DNA of 64,000 nt from Parapristionchus giblindavisi (GCA_943737045.1 CALSFV010000021.1:1116001-1180000), one strand, 5' to 3'. Numbered from the stretch's first letter, positions 33,879 through 45,593 are shown. Numbers and translations are program-made. Notes: generated by a model not told the origin, from the sequence alone.

Positions 33879-34655
33879 TATAAAATGGCGGGAATCTATA
33901 GAGAATGGAGTGAGCAACTATAGATAAACAATGATAGATCTTGTGTTTCTTTCTCTGGACTCTCTCACTTCTACACGCTCTCTCCACTCTCTCATAGCTG
34001 CACAGTCTCTACACTGATCAAAGGACCATCACTCACGGAGTGAGAAGAACGTAAGGTTAGAGAAAGATGGCGAGTGGTGAGAGAACAGGCGAAACGAGAG
34101 AGTCCGACATCGAGATATTTTCTTGGCATCGCGCCAACATCACGCTATGATCACATAGAAATTGGGATTGAGGATTTGATATTGATCACTATTCAAATTA
34201 CAATAAGGAGGGACAAAACGAGACAGTAGAGAGTACTACAAGTATATGAGCACTTCTCGTGCGTTTGTAGTATATTATCATACCATCTTGGCTTCGATAA
34301 AAGAAGGAATATTTGATAATTTCTCAGAGAGGGATTACTAATTGGAGAAATATATAGATTGACACCCCCAGGCTCGATGGTTCGATTTTTTCATAATTTT
34401 TGCGATCTTCTTCTTCTTAATTTTCACACTTTTATCGCATTTTCGATATTTAAAATGAGAAAAGAGGATGGTAAAAAGAGTGATTCTGATTCCGCAGTAC
34501 AAAATGTGCAACATTCGCTGTCTATCGTATCGCTCTTCATTCCAATCTTTCCTGACAACACGATACACAACTGCTACAAGTAGTAGATAGGATTATTTTG
34601 TTATTGTTATTAGAACTCATCGGATTTCTCTCTCGCTGACTATGAGAACGATCAT

Positions 34656-34798
34656 GTGGCCGTATGCATGAACAGTGTTCCGGGGAAATGTGACGTCATT
34701 AGCGTAGGCGGAGGCGTTTTCCAAAAATCCTCCGCCTTCGCTAACGACGTCACGTTTTCCCGGAATACGGTTTTCCCGTTGTTCTTCCATACGGCCAC
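34656..34798. repeat. 143-bp MITE with GTGGCCGTATG ends, P-specific
   Basis: A palindrome with TGACGTCATTAGCG-like inner arms. The empty site is in copy Q near 44313, where the flanks join directly as GATCCTGTTTG. Confidence 0.85.
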
Positions 34799-35653
34799 TG
34801 TTTGAAAAGAAGCAAAGTTATGTCAGTAAAGGTTAAAATAAGGTACGACCCGTTATTCAAAGCACACGAACTCCTGCGGGTGATCACTGCTAGGCCAAAG
34901 ACATACCCGAAGTAAATTTAAAACTCACCGCTCTGGATATGCACTCTCGCCAGTAAACATCCCTTTATTCCAATTTTTGAGCATTATTTCGATTAATGGA
35001 TTAAACTTATATACCCAACACGTACCCTTGCACGCCCAGACTAATCTGTCGTTTAGTGGCAACCATTCCCTCCCAATGGTTCTGTGCTTGATAAAGGTAA
35101 TTTATCTGTAAACTGTAAACTGTAACCCAACACGACTAGCCAACTCTATTACTTTCCTATATGCCAGCTTTTCTTTGATCGATAAGCACATTCAAAGGGA
35201 GCATTGATTGCCTTGGCAAAGAGATTCAGAGGGAAATGTTCGTCGGGTTTTCTTGACTGACAACATAAAAGTAATTTCTTCTGTCACCGATAATACAAGA
35301 ATCTACTGAGAACGAAACACAAATTGTGCAACTGCCTCCACTAATTAAGAACCATTTCGATAATCTAGATCATAATACAGTTGTAAAGATATTCGTTATA
35401 CATATCCCGACAAACGGTTTGTCAAAGTTCATGGTTACCTATGAGAAAATCGGCAACCGCGTAGACGCCATGGCACCCTGGCCACAGACAGCCATTTGAC
35501 ATCAATCAATCAATCAATATTTATGAGGTTCACACTGTGGTGTGGTGGGATATGGTAGTTAGCCATTGGGAGTAGGGTATATTCATAATGAGTATGAGAC
35601 TATATCGATAATGAGAATGTCTTTCATTCATTTATCCATTTTACATGTGTTAA

Positions 35654-35763
35654 AGGGAGCCTCTCTCATTGACCTCTTCATTGTGCACACTATCTCTATG
35701 TTCTCTAACAACGAGAGAGCATAGAGCGTTGAAGAGACCGTTGACAAAGGATTCAGTCCCTTT
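35654..35763. repeat. Family A MITE in copy P
   Basis: AGGGAGCCTCTCTCATTGAC at left after TTAA, complement-like right end. It is shared with copy Q at 45485-45593, so it is ancestral to the P/Q duplication. Confidence 0.75.
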
Positions 35764-35837
35764 ATATCAAAGCCCAATCGATTGGACAATAGTGTACACA
35801 GTCGGATAACTGTAGATGAATTTACAGGAAATTGAGG

Positions 35838-35846
35838 GAGAGAGAA

Positions 35847-35884
<38 letters not shown>

Positions 35885-35951
35885 AGAGAGAAAGGAGAGA
35901 GAGAGAGAAAGAGAAAGAGAGAGAGAGAGAGAGAGTGAGAGAGAGAGAGAT
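35838..35951. repeat. (GA)n low-complexity tract, copy P
   Basis: A GAGAGA tract of about 110 bp. Poly-Arg/Glu and poly-Ser/Leu frames here are artefacts. Confidence 0.95.
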
Positions 35952-36425
35952 AAGATCTCTCCTTCTCAATCTCTCTATTCCATTGAATCATATCACACTT
36001 TTATCATGTCGTAGACGCGTCTTTTCATATCTGTTCTCCCTCGCATATCAATATCGCTTCCTTTTTTTAACTATTTTCTATTCATTTGTGACTATTTTTA
36101 TAATGATTTCTTTGAAATTTAAAGGAATACCCCATGCTAATTTTACCCTCCGCATTGGCAATATTCTCTCGTAGATAAAGAAAGCGAGAGAACATTGCCA
36201 GAGCGGTGAGATTCAAATTAGCTTGGGGTGTGGCTTTTAACATTTTGTCTCAGATTCATATTTCAAAAATTTCAGGCGCCTATATCGCCGTTCATGATGC
36301 GTAGCATAACCTACAACTAAGATGTAACAAATTCTAAATCAAGGAACACTTAGGAAACTACGATGCAAGATAAATCCTATGTACATAAATACTGTATCTC
36401 TAGGTATTTCCACTAGTTTATTTAT
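35950..36425 (+). repeat. GGCGCC-core dispersed repeat, copy 5
   Basis: Core at 36275-36289 (plus) after AAATTTCAG. The landmark CTGTTCTCCCTCGCATATC (about 36031) is upstream; CATAACCTACAACTAAGATG and GATGCAAGATAAA are downstream. A family B MITE (36123-36236) is inserted in its upstream half. Confidence 0.8.
36123..36236. repeat. Family B MITE with proven TTAA duplication
   Basis: Begins AGGAATACCCCATGCTAATT, flanked by TTAA (36119-36122 and 36237-36240). Copy Q retains the empty TTTAAAC at about 46074, proving the TTAA target. Confidence 0.92.
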
Positions 36426-36888
36426 AAAAAAGCAAACATTGCAATTCCATCAGTAATATACCATCTTGCTATTATTTGTTAGGCATTCGGTACTTTTTCT
36501 TCTCTATTTTCAGCTTAATTCATTTCATCAATCTGATGGGGGGCTTTAAGATCAGCACCTATTGTTAGCTTGCACTTGATGCGGGAAAGGGCCTTCTCCA
36601 TGAATATTATTGAACGCAATCTGAATCTGAGCTCTACGAAAGCAGAGAATATTCGTGAAGAGTGATTAAAATAGATGGAATGAAACACAAATGTATCGTG
36701 TGTTGCAGTTTCCGTCCCGACCGGGCAGCCGACAGCCCGACCCAGATACACGACAGAAGGATTTGTTGGACAGACAAAGGGAAAAGGATCGGTTGGACAG
36801 ACAAAGAGATCAAGAGGAAAAAGAAAAAAAGCAGAGGTAATTTTTCAATGGATTTGTGTGTTCTAATGATGATAACAGGTTTTTGTAC

Positions 36889-37339
36889 CTTCTTGAACCA
36901 TTTATTCCTACATCAAATTTGCATTTACACTCCATCAAGTTTCTTTTCTTCAAAAACTTTGTCACATTGTTCCTTTTCGAAAGCTCCACTTTAGTCCCCT
37001 CTTTCTGAACAAAACTTGTTGTTGAATGGACTTGAGAAGTTTCGATTATGTAACAAATGAGAAGCTACAATGAGACGAAAAAATAGTTTATAATAATTTT
37101 TTGAGGACGAACGACGTATCAAAGACGAGGATGAACGAAAAGCTTGACAAGAGGCACAGAGATAACAAGAGGTAACTTTTCATTTGATTTTCTGCTATCT
37201 CATGAGAAAAATAGTCTTTGTACTTTCTCGAACCATTTACTCTTACACTAAGTTTCCATTTACACTCCATCAAGTTTCTTCCCTTCAGAAACTTTGGCAC
37301 ATTGTTCCCTTTCAAAAGTACTAGTTTAGTCCCCTTTTT
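36889..37339 (-). CDS. Pair of duplicated exon-like ORFs
   Basis: Two minus-strand candidate exons of equal length (37004-36889 and 37339-37224, 116 nt each) follow CAG acceptors and end at |GTACAA-type donors. They encode related segments: both contain NNV, KFLK, RNLMECK and NGSR at equivalent positions, with mostly conservative changes in one frame. Protein family unknown. An unspliced flanking frame (36515-36640) encoding MEKALSRIKCKL may be a further exon. Equal length and frame conservation favour coding; lack of a full gene model keeps confidence low. Confidence 0.38.
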
Positions 37340-37489
37340 CTGAGCCTTTCTGAGACTTGAGAAGTTTCAGATTATGTAACAAATGAGAAGCTATAGTCGA
37401 AACAAAAAGTGTATAATATTTTTTGAGGACGAGCCACGTATCAAAGACGAGGATGATCGAGAGGAAGGTTACAGAAAATGACGTCACTT

Positions 37490-37990
37490 AAACCAAGAAT
37501 GGATTGAATAACGATCGATAAACAATGATAGATCACTTGTTTTTCTGTCTGACACTTCTACACACTCTTCACTCTGTCATACTATCTCTGCACAGTCTCA
37601 GATCCGATTAAAATCAATCAATAATTTGGATTGGTCAGTTGATATCGATCGCAGTTCAAGCTACAATAACGAATAAGAGTCTCCCACTCGGCGTTGACCA
37701 AACAGTGGCCACAGGTCAGCCATAATTTGTGAATATGAATCAAAGAATGAAAAAAAAAGTGAACCAAAAAGCAAAGATCAAAGATCAATTACAAAGGGCT
37801 AATAGGTAGTGGAAGGAAGGATAGGGAGATCAAGAAAGAAGTAGAGGTAGAGAGTGAGAGAAGGGAGAGGGAGAGAGAAGTAGAGGTAGAGAGGGAGAGA
37901 AGGGAGAGGGAGAGAGAAGTAGAGGTAGAGAGGGAGAGAAGAAGACTCTGCTCAGAAGGTGAAAGAAAGAGAGGGTATAATGACCGCGAG
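37490..37990. repeat. Third partial copy of a P/Q subsegment
   Basis: Homologous to 32340-32800 and to 41750-42150 (shared GCGATCGATAAACAATGATA-type motifs near ACGATCGATAAACAATGATAG and CAATAATTTGGATTGGTC). It includes an AGAGGTAGAG purine-rich tandem stretch at 37832-37937. Confidence 0.75.
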
Positions 37991-37999
37991 AGATTGTAT

Positions 38000-38680
38000 A
38001 GAGGGATAATAGAACGATAGATGGATGATAGAACGAAGAATATGGGAAGACGATTGATCAAATCGATTGAGAGACTGGCAAAATACTCACAGAGAAAATT
38101 CTCTTACGAGATGTTCTGCTTTAAGAAATTGACTTCTTATATCAGCATATCAGAAATTGAATTTCTTATTTTTGAAGAGCTATTTTCGCTGATATTTCTT
38201 ATAATTATGAAAATGAAAAGTAAGAAATTATAAATTTAAGTAAATTTTCTGTGTGAGTCCAATGCAATGAGAAATGAGATGATTAAATGTGAAGAATAAG
38301 CATTTTTGCGAATTGGAATGGTGGTATTGCTCTGTTCGAAAGTTGTGAAAAGAAATGAAAAGTAGGGAGACTATGATCTTTGTTCTTTGATTATTCGTCA
38401 TATTGGTTTTTTGATAGTTGATTGAACTTATCAAGGGCTTACAACCTCTTTCGTCACATTATAAATAATAGTAAATTTATGCGTTTTGCAAGAAAACACG
38501 GTAAATAATTGTAGATGAATAAATGAAATAGATTTACACATAACAACACAACAAATGTGGAGGATGAAAGTGGAGGAACGGTCTGTCGGGATAACGCAAA
38601 TATCTTGTCTATCTAACTCAGGGAAACTGAACGTAATTCGTTTTTTTCGGTTGCACGAGGAGCCTTGTCGCTCTTGGAAA
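38000..38680. other. Intergenic, no recognised feature
   Basis: AT-rich, with a fragment near 38260-38370 related to 11160-11300 (for example TGGAATGG and AGTTGTGAAAAGAAA shared in inverted order). There is no exon support. Confidence 0.35.
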
Positions 38681-39265
38681 GAAGCTATTCGTCTGTCATT
38701 GGTCTGAACTGGCTGCACACTTCCTTTGAACTTACGACACTTGATTAAATTGTTTCGCTCGCTGGCAACTTACCAGAAGACATGACAGTTTACTAGCATT
38801 GTTCACTAAGGGACTAATAAGATAACGGTATAATTTGAATACACATCTAAAGTTCAAAGGTCTACAGATAGAAAAACACAAGCTTCTCATGTTCGAATAG
38901 CGAATAGCTTTCAGAATAATGAAGAGAGTACTGTCACCCCGTCACTATGTTAAAAGGTCAAAGATACCCGTACTGAATCGGGCTAGAGGTGATCTTCGTG
39001 TGCCTTGAATAACGGGATGTACCTTACCGTTTACTTATACTGTCCCTGATTTAGCAGGATGTACTGATAAGATAAATATTGTATTGTATTGTATAGATTG
39101 CTAACTTGCTATATATTATAGTATTACTTAGATAATTCAATATACGATGAATCTCTACGTTGCTCGAATTGTTTTCTGGGTGTATTAGAATGCGTTATTA
39201 TTCACCTTATCATGCGCTCTTAATTGATACTCTTATCGATTCTAAACTTTAAAAAACAACAATAA

Positions 39266-39732
39266 TGCAGTGTTCAGAACTTGGAAAATGCACGAAAATG
39301 CGGAAAATGCTGTTCAGAAGTTCAGCCGGAAAATGCTCTGAAAATGCTCATTTTCGAGGATTTTAAGCAATTTTTAATGTTTTTTTTGTTTAATATCAAC
39401 GTTTATTGGTCGCAAACAGTGTTATGGACGCATTTTATTGATGATAAGTGATATTTTTAAATATGGACTCGCTAGGTTGATTTTTCGCAGCATTTTCGTT
39501 GATTTTCGGCTTAAAGTGCTCAAAAAAGGATCATACGATATTTATTTCAGCAGCATACTTTATAAATGACCTAAGTTAGCTGTTTTCCATGAAACAACGA
39601 GATTCAACGCTTTTAAAGTGTATAAAACCATCTTTTTCGATCCAAAATCGAGCATTTTCGAGCATTTTCCACCTGAACTTTTGAACAGCATTTTTCGCAT
39701 TTTCTTGCATTTTCCAAGTTCTGTACACAGCA
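39266..39732. mobile_element. 467-bp fold-back with GAAAATGC motif clusters
   Basis: Ends TGCAGTGTTCAGAACTTGG and near-complement. Each arm holds repeated GAAAATGC octamers. It lies within a block absent from copy P. No target duplication was resolved. Confidence 0.7.
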
Positions 39733-40006
39733 TAAGAAGCGGACGCGACGATACGCATTAGCGGCGTTGGATGAAACATGGTGTGAAAATAAATGCGATT
39801 TATGAAATCAGCTTGGTCGATTTAATCATAATTAGTGTTAATTTCATGTAAATAGAATGTTCATGAAAAAAGTTAGTTCACGATTCATGATCATTCTATG
39901 GGACCTCTGTCAATCACTAGACGTTAGCGTAGGGAGAGCGAGAACACATCAGCTGAAAATATAGCAAAAAGAGTTTGGTTCAGATGAGAGATTTCTTCTT
40001 ATGCCA

Positions 40007-40090
40007 ATCCTTCTCGGGGAATTGAACCTTCCAGTCGACCAACCGATCGGATTGACCGTCCAACCTGTTATCCACTAGAAAATGGGTCCC
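40007..40090 (-). other. tRNA-like sequence, copy Q (degenerate)
   Basis: Counterpart of 31083-31166 with several changes: the A-box region is disrupted (CTAGAAAATGGG), while the B-box GGTTCAATTCC is kept. It is not a functional tRNA. Confidence 0.45.
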
Positions 40091-40570
40091 TATTCTTCTA
40101 TGTGTCAAAGGATCTAGATATACTCACTCATGCCCGTACTTATATACCGATGCATGGCTCCGCCCATTTTTGGTGAGCCCTGTTTATATATCGATGCTGG
40201 CCCCGCCCATTTAAATTCGCGGGCTTGGACACCGATTACAAAGATTAACAACCCCAAAATCTTTATTATTTCGGAAAATAAGATAAATGCAGAACTTCCG
40301 AGAAAAAAAAGCACGGAACAAAATGCTGACGAGGAAGGTCCATTCGTCAGAAGCGCGGCCCGATCATCAACGACGTAAGTGTTCATCTTATGATAATCTC
40401 CTGAACAAAGATAAATTAACACCTATAACATCAATAGAAGAGATAGATATACGAAAGTAAATCTTGGAGCAACGAAATCGTGGAAGGACATATAAACATG
40501 CTGCCGATGCAGCTATAGATTTTTACTTTTTTAATATATTTTTGTTTGGCACTAATCAGAACTTCAGAAC

Positions 40571-40592
40571 AGTCCAAAAGGGGGGGGGGGGG
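40571..40592. repeat. Poly-G tract
   Basis: About 14 consecutive G. Similar tracts are at 24296-24306 (G) and 57697-57711 and 63116-63124 (C). Confidence 0.9.
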
Positions 40593-41383
40593 CAAAAATA
40601 AGATAAACACGAAGGTATGTACCATATTTACTAGACGTTTATACTATATTATTGGACTGGTCTGTTGTTCTGAAGTAGTGCACTTTGATTAAAGTGGGTT
40701 ACGACTGTTAAACAGTATACCTTGTTACAGTGACTGCAGCGTCCACAGCTGCCTTATGAACGACGTCCTCGAATCCGGCATTGTAACATCTCGAGACGGA
40801 AAAGTAGGACGTTGAGAGCCGCAACAACGGGCTTCTGAATCTGAAAGATGAGAATGATTTACAGGTATATCAAAATTAGTAATGAATTCTCCATCACGAA
40901 CACAATAGTAGGAATCTGTGGACGAAAATGAAAGCAAGGCAAGAGAAGAGAGCCACAAATTTGGTATTATGAATTGTAAAAGGGACTGTGAGTGATAAGA
41001 TAAAGATCAAAGATCAATAACTTTTAGGGAATAAGGGCTAGCTGGGCGACGAGGGAGAAGCTGAACGATACCAACGTACTCGAAATGAACTAGAATGAGA
41101 AAAGATGGTATGCATATTATGATGGATATCATTTAAAAATTAGAATAAAACAAATTAAGTACTAGATAGCAATAGCGAAATGCAAAAGAACAAAGAGAAA
41201 TCAAAGACTGATCTAACAGTCAATAGATAATTGCAATCGATAATGCAAGGTGAGAGAGTAGGACAGAGGGTGGAGAGGGATAAACAACGAGAGGAAGATT
41301 TGATGGGCAAGGAAGTGAGAATCTGATATATTTTTGAGTAGAAAACGAATAGAATGAAAGCTAAAGAACACAAACAATATTAA

Positions 41384-41731
41384 AGAAGGGGATCCACGAG
41401 TTTTTTCGTGACTAAACTGGTCAGACAGAACTATTGATCACATCCCCTTGTATACAAAATCAATTTTCTCTAAAATTGTAGATGCCCCTGAATACCGTAA
41501 TTCGGACTTAAAGTTCATTGACTTAAAGCCAGGGAAAGGCGCGAGTTTTTGATATTGTATAGAAAATTGCAAACGGGAATCGAACCCGTGTGGCGCGGTT
41601 ACACGCGCTGACTACTAACCACTGAGCCACACGCTCTACGCAGTTAAATCTAATAGAGAACAGAATGTCACTTCCTATGTCCCACGTTCTTCATGTCAAT
41701 AGCGCAGCCCAAATCTCGTGGGTCCCCTTCT
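41384..41731. mobile_element. 348-bp TTAA element carrying a tRNA-like sequence
   Basis: TIR AGAAGGGGATCCACGAG (right end AGAAGGGGACCCACGAG in complement), flanked by TTAA (41380-41383, 41732-41735). Copy P at about 32325 has the uninterrupted AATATTAACATG, proving a TTAA target duplication as in piggyBac-type elements. Inside, 41568-41640 on the minus strand has A-box (TGGCTCAGTGG) and B-box (GGTTCGATTCC) promoter sequences. Confidence 0.92.
41568..41640 (-). other. tRNA-like sequence inside TTAA element
   Basis: Good Pol III A and B boxes and a GCGCG/CGCGC anticodon-like stem with a six-base loop; T-arm ACGGG/CCCGT pairs. The 5' and 3' acceptor strands do not pair, so it is a tRNA-derived or tRNA-mimic segment rather than a working tRNA. 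Confidence 0.5.
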
Positions 41732-42341
41732 TTAACATATATGGTAACGACATCAATAACAGCGGGAATGGATTGAATAGCGATCGATAAACAATGATAG
41801 ATCATTCGTTTTTTTTCTGGCATCTCTCACTTCTACACTCATCCACACTCTCTCATATTATGTCTGCACAGTCGGATGTGATCAAAGATCAATCAATAAT
41901 TTGGATTGGTCAGTTGATATCGATCGCAGTTCAAGCTACACTAACGAATGAGAAAAGTCTCAAAAACTCTCACATAATAGTTGACAGATAATGGCCACAA
42001 TTTGTGAATATGAATCATAGAATGAAAACTTGAACCAAAAAGCAAAGATCAAAGATCAAATCAATTATAGGGAAAGGAAGACAGAAGTAGAGGTAGAGAG
42101 GGAGAGAAGAAGGCCAGATAGAAGGTGGAAGAAAAAGAGACTTTGACCTAACAAGGGAACAGATAATGGCGGGGACCATCAGTCCAAAATTCGTTGACAT
42201 AGGTCGACTAGTACCCCCCAGGGGGTCACAGAACTGTTTTGAACTGATTGGATATTTGCTTCCTTCGTACCGAAAATCGATTATGAAAATTTGGGCGCGA
42301 GCCCAGTGGAATAGTGTCAAACACTCAGAGAACACAGTCTG

Positions 42342-42414
42342 TGTCCTCGTAGCCAAGTGGTTAGAGTGCCGGATTAGCTTTTGGAATGTCGTGGGTTCGA
42401 ATCCCCCCTACTAC
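42342..42414 (+). other. tRNA-like sequence in left TIR arm
   Basis: AGCCAAGTGGTTAGAGTGCC (A-box region) and GGTTCGAATCC (B box) with a 7-bp-type T-arm; acceptor strands do not pair. Mirrored at 43384-43456, so each terminal repeat brings its own Pol III-like promoter. Confidence 0.5.
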
Positions 42415-42506
42415 AACTACTTTTGCTGTATTTTTTCAATGCTTTCCAACAGACAGTGTCAAAGTCAAACTTCATTTTCAACAACAACAATAACAACAAC
42501 CACAAA

Positions 42507-43010
42507 TCAACAACAATGGAGAAGTACCCAGAAGCAGTTGAAGCAGAACGGCTTCTCGCATCGGGGACAGATGATGCAACCGCGAGAGGAGCAGAAAGAG
42601 CACGGAGCCATCGATCCCTTGCCGAAGAACTCCTTAGGGCCGACGAAGCGAGGAGGGCGGTCCGCGATGAAGCCGCCCTTGAAGAAGCTGTACATGATGA
42701 AGGGCTTGAACCGATCAGCTCCCATGCAGAAATGAAGTTGGGTGACGAACTTGAGCAGGTTGTCCCTCTGCGAGACCTTGAAGTTGATACCTCTGGCCAT
42801 GATGATGCTCTTGAGTCTCTTCTGGATGCCCTTCAGCTGGTGGTTGAAGGAGAGATCCGCTGGCTGGCAGAGGGAGGTGCCGCCAGGGGGAATGTTCAGA
42901 ATGAACAGTTGGCAGTTGGGAGGGGCCGCTGCTCGGATCTCATCGTGCTTCTTGAAGCACGGCCATGAGTCAAGGATGAGCAGCAGCTTGGGAGGTGAAG
43001 GTGAGGGCGA
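42507..43010 (-). pseudogene. DDE-type transposase C-terminal relic
   Basis: Minus-strand frame pieces read LLLILDSWPCFKKH, then PNCQLFILNIPPGGTSLCQP with NHQLKGIQKRL, then (42800-42507) an open frame ending in a Cys-rich segment (CSFCSSRGCIICPRCEKPF). The order of an aspartate in ILDSW, a hydrophobic strand, and P-x-T-S-L-x-Q-P is typical of pogo/Tigger-like DDE transposases. The N-terminus is missing and the frame shifts near 42800. Superfamily call is inference; the 3-bp TAA target is unusual for pogo. Confidence 0.6.
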
Positions 43011-43383
43011 TCTGGGCAGAAACAGCCTTGGCAGACACTAGGTCAAAGTCGAACTCCATTCGAGAAGAGAGAAGAATTGAAGGCTTGTAGAACGAACGAA
43101 GGAACTGATACAACTGGCTTCTCCAAAACGGTTCCTGGAAAAAGCGCGGGAGGTAGAGGATCAATTGCCAGTCTAGAGATCGATCGATGATCTACCGATG
43201 AAAGGATCGATAGCTCCGTGCTCTTTCTGCTCCTCTCGCGGCTATAGCATCCGTCCCCGATGCGAAAAGCGTACTTCTCCATCGTTGTTGATTTGTGGTT
43301 GTTGTTATTGTTGTTGTTGAAAATGAAGTTTGACTTTGACACTGTCTGTTGGAAAGCACTGAAAAAATACAGCAAAAGAAGTT

Positions 43384-43456
43384 GTAGTAGGGGGGATTCG
43401 AACCCACGACATTCCAAAAGCTAATCCGGCACTCTCACCACTTGGCTACGGAGGAC
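43384..43456 (-). other. tRNA-like sequence in right TIR arm
   Basis: Mirror of 42342-42414 with two substitutions; B-box GGTTCGAATCC retained. Confidence 0.5.
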
Positions 43457-44521
43457 ACAGACTGTGTTCTCTGAGTGTTTGACACTATTCCACTGGGCTC
43501 GCGCCCAAATTTCCATCACATTTTCATAATCGATTTTCGGTACCAAGGAAGCAAATATCCAATCAGTTCAAAACAGTTCTGTGACCCCCTGGGGGGTACT
43601 AGTCGACCTATGTCAACGAATTTTGGACTGATGGTCCCCGCCATTATCTGTTCCCTTGTAACATCCAACGAAAAAAAGAAAAAGCAGGAACAATAGTATA
43701 GAGACACGTACGAGATAGAAAATGGCGGGAATCTACCGAGAAAGGAGTGAGTGAGAATGGAGTAAACAATGATAGATCTTGTGTTTCTTTCTCTGAATTC
43801 TCTCACTTCTACAGACTCTCTCTCCACTCTCTCATATCTGCACAGTCTCTACACTGATCAAAAGACCATCGCTCACGGAGTTAGAAGAACGCGAGACTAG
43901 GACACGTTAGAGAAAGAGGGAGAGTAGTGAGAGAACACACGCAACGAGAGAGTCAGACAACGAGAGATTTTCTTGGCATCGCGCTAACATCACGCTATGA
44001 TCACATAGCAATTGGGATTGAGCATTTGATATTGATCACTATTAAAATCACAATAAGTAAGTAAATAAATAAATAAATAAGGAAGGACAAAATGAGACAG
44101 TAGAGAATACTACAAGTATATGAACACTTCTCGTGTGTTTGTAGTATATTATCATACCATCTAGGCCTCGATAAAAAGTAGTAATATTTTCCAATCATTC
44201 CAATCTTTCCAGACTTCACGATACAGAACTGCTACAAGTAATTGATAGGATTATTTTGTTATTGTTATTAGAACACATCGGATTTCTTTCTCGCTGACTA
44301 TGAGAACGATCCTGTTTGAAAAGAAGCAAAGTTATGCCAGTAAAGGTTAAAATAAGGTACAACACGTTATTCAAGGAACACGAATTCCTGCATGTGATCA
44401 CTGCTAGGCCAAAGACATACCCGAAGCAATGTAAAACTCACCGCTCTGGATATGCACTCTCGTCTGTAAACATCACTTTATTCCAAATTTGAGCATTATT
44501 TCGATTAATGGATTAAACTTA

Positions 44522-44980
44522 CAAGGGAATGCTAAGAACTCACCATGGAATTATGATTAGTGGCATATATCAATGGAATCTATTGGAAATTCTGACTGGA
44601 TATCCGTCGAGTCTACTTGCTACGAGCTTCTGGAATTCGAGAAAAGCGATAACGAAAACTCGCATATTGAAAGCAAGAAGACGGCGATCTTGTTTTTTTT
44701 TTTTTTTTTCTTATTTCTAACCATATCAACTCGGTATTCATCCTCAATGTCACCGACACTTCTAGTGTAGTAGATTGCAACAGAAAACCGAGTTGATATG
44801 GTTATACATATCAAGATAACCGTCTAAATTTCTTCAATATTCGAATTTTCGTTATCGATTTTCTCGAATATGAGAAGCTCGTGGTAAGTAGACTCGACGG
44901 ATATTCAGGCAGAATTTTTTTACCGATTCCAATGATATAGGTCACTAATCATAACTCCGTGATTTCTTGGCATTCTCTTG
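44522..44980. mobile_element. 459-bp CAAGGG-ended fold-back, non-autonomous
   Basis: TIR CAAGGGAATGC and GCATTCTCTTG, flanked by TTA (44519-44521, 44981-44983). Empty site in copy P near 35009 with a single TTA. Same terminal hexamer and TWA target as the 42152-43658 element, so the two probably use one transposase source. Confidence 0.9.
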
Positions 44981-45484
44981 TTAAATACCTAACTCGAATA
45001 GTCAACTCTATCTATCTCGATAGGCACATTCAAAGCGATCATTGATTGATTTGGCAAAGGGATTCAGAGGGAAATGTTCGTCGGCTTTTCTTGACTGACA
45101 ACATAAAAGTGATTTCTGCAGTCACCGATAATACAAGAATCTACTGAGAACGAAACACAAATTGTGCAACTGCCTCCACTAATTAAGAACCATTTCGATA
45201 ATCTAGATCATAATACATATGTAAAGATAATCGTTATACATATCCCGACAAACGGATTGTCAAAGTTCATGTTTACATATAAGAAAGTCGTCGCCCGTAT
45301 ATACGCCCTGGCCCACAGACAGCCATTTGACATCAATCAATCAATCAATATTTATGAGGTTCACACTGTGGTGTGGTGGGATATGGTAGTTCGCCATTGG
45401 GAGTAGGGTATATTCATAATGAGTATGAGACTATATCGATAATGAGAATGCATTTCATTCATTTATCCATTTTACATGTGTTAA

Positions 45485-45593
45485 AGGGAGCCTCTCTCAT
45501 TGACCTCTTCATTGTGCACACTATCTCTCTGTTCTCTAACAACGAGAGAGCATACAGCGTTGAAGAGACCGTTGACAAAGGTTTCAGTCCTTT
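45485..45593. repeat. Family A MITE in copy Q
   Basis: Orthologue of 35654-35763, after TTAA at 45481-45484. Confidence 0.75.

Larger units (their letters stand above)
30686..36420 (+). repeat. Direct segmental duplication, copy P
   Basis: Collinear homology to copy Q (about 38690-46250). Matches: 30686-30860 to 38690-38840; 30870-32330 to 39785-41380; 32340-32840 to 41740-42150 plus 43660-43710; 33880-35010 to 43715-44520; 35010-36420 to 44985-46250. Differences between copies are mostly clean insertions. P-specific insertions: 32847-33878, 34656-34798, 36123-36236. Confidence 0.85.
42152..43658. mobile_element. 1.5-kb CAAGGG-ended element with DDE transposase relic
   Basis: TIR CAAGGGAACAGATAATGGCG and complement, flanked by TAA on both sides (42149-42151, 43659-43661). 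Copy P (32793-32795) is the empty site with a single TAA, giving a 3-bp target duplication. Long inverted arms (about 42152-42530 and 43258-43658) each include a tRNA-like segment. The interior holds a minus-strand transposase remnant. Confidence 0.9.

Noticed and set aside
35628..35991. Ser/Leu-rich ORFs
   Set aside because: They are produced by the (GA)n tract of the P duplication; the homologous tract in Q has a different length and phase.
41568..41640. Functional tRNA gene
   Set aside because: The anticodon loop is six bases and the acceptor stem is missing.
42342..42414. Functional tRNA gene
   Set aside because: A and B boxes are good, but the acceptor strands do not pair and the anticodon stem is weak; it sits in a transposon terminal repeat with a mirror copy.
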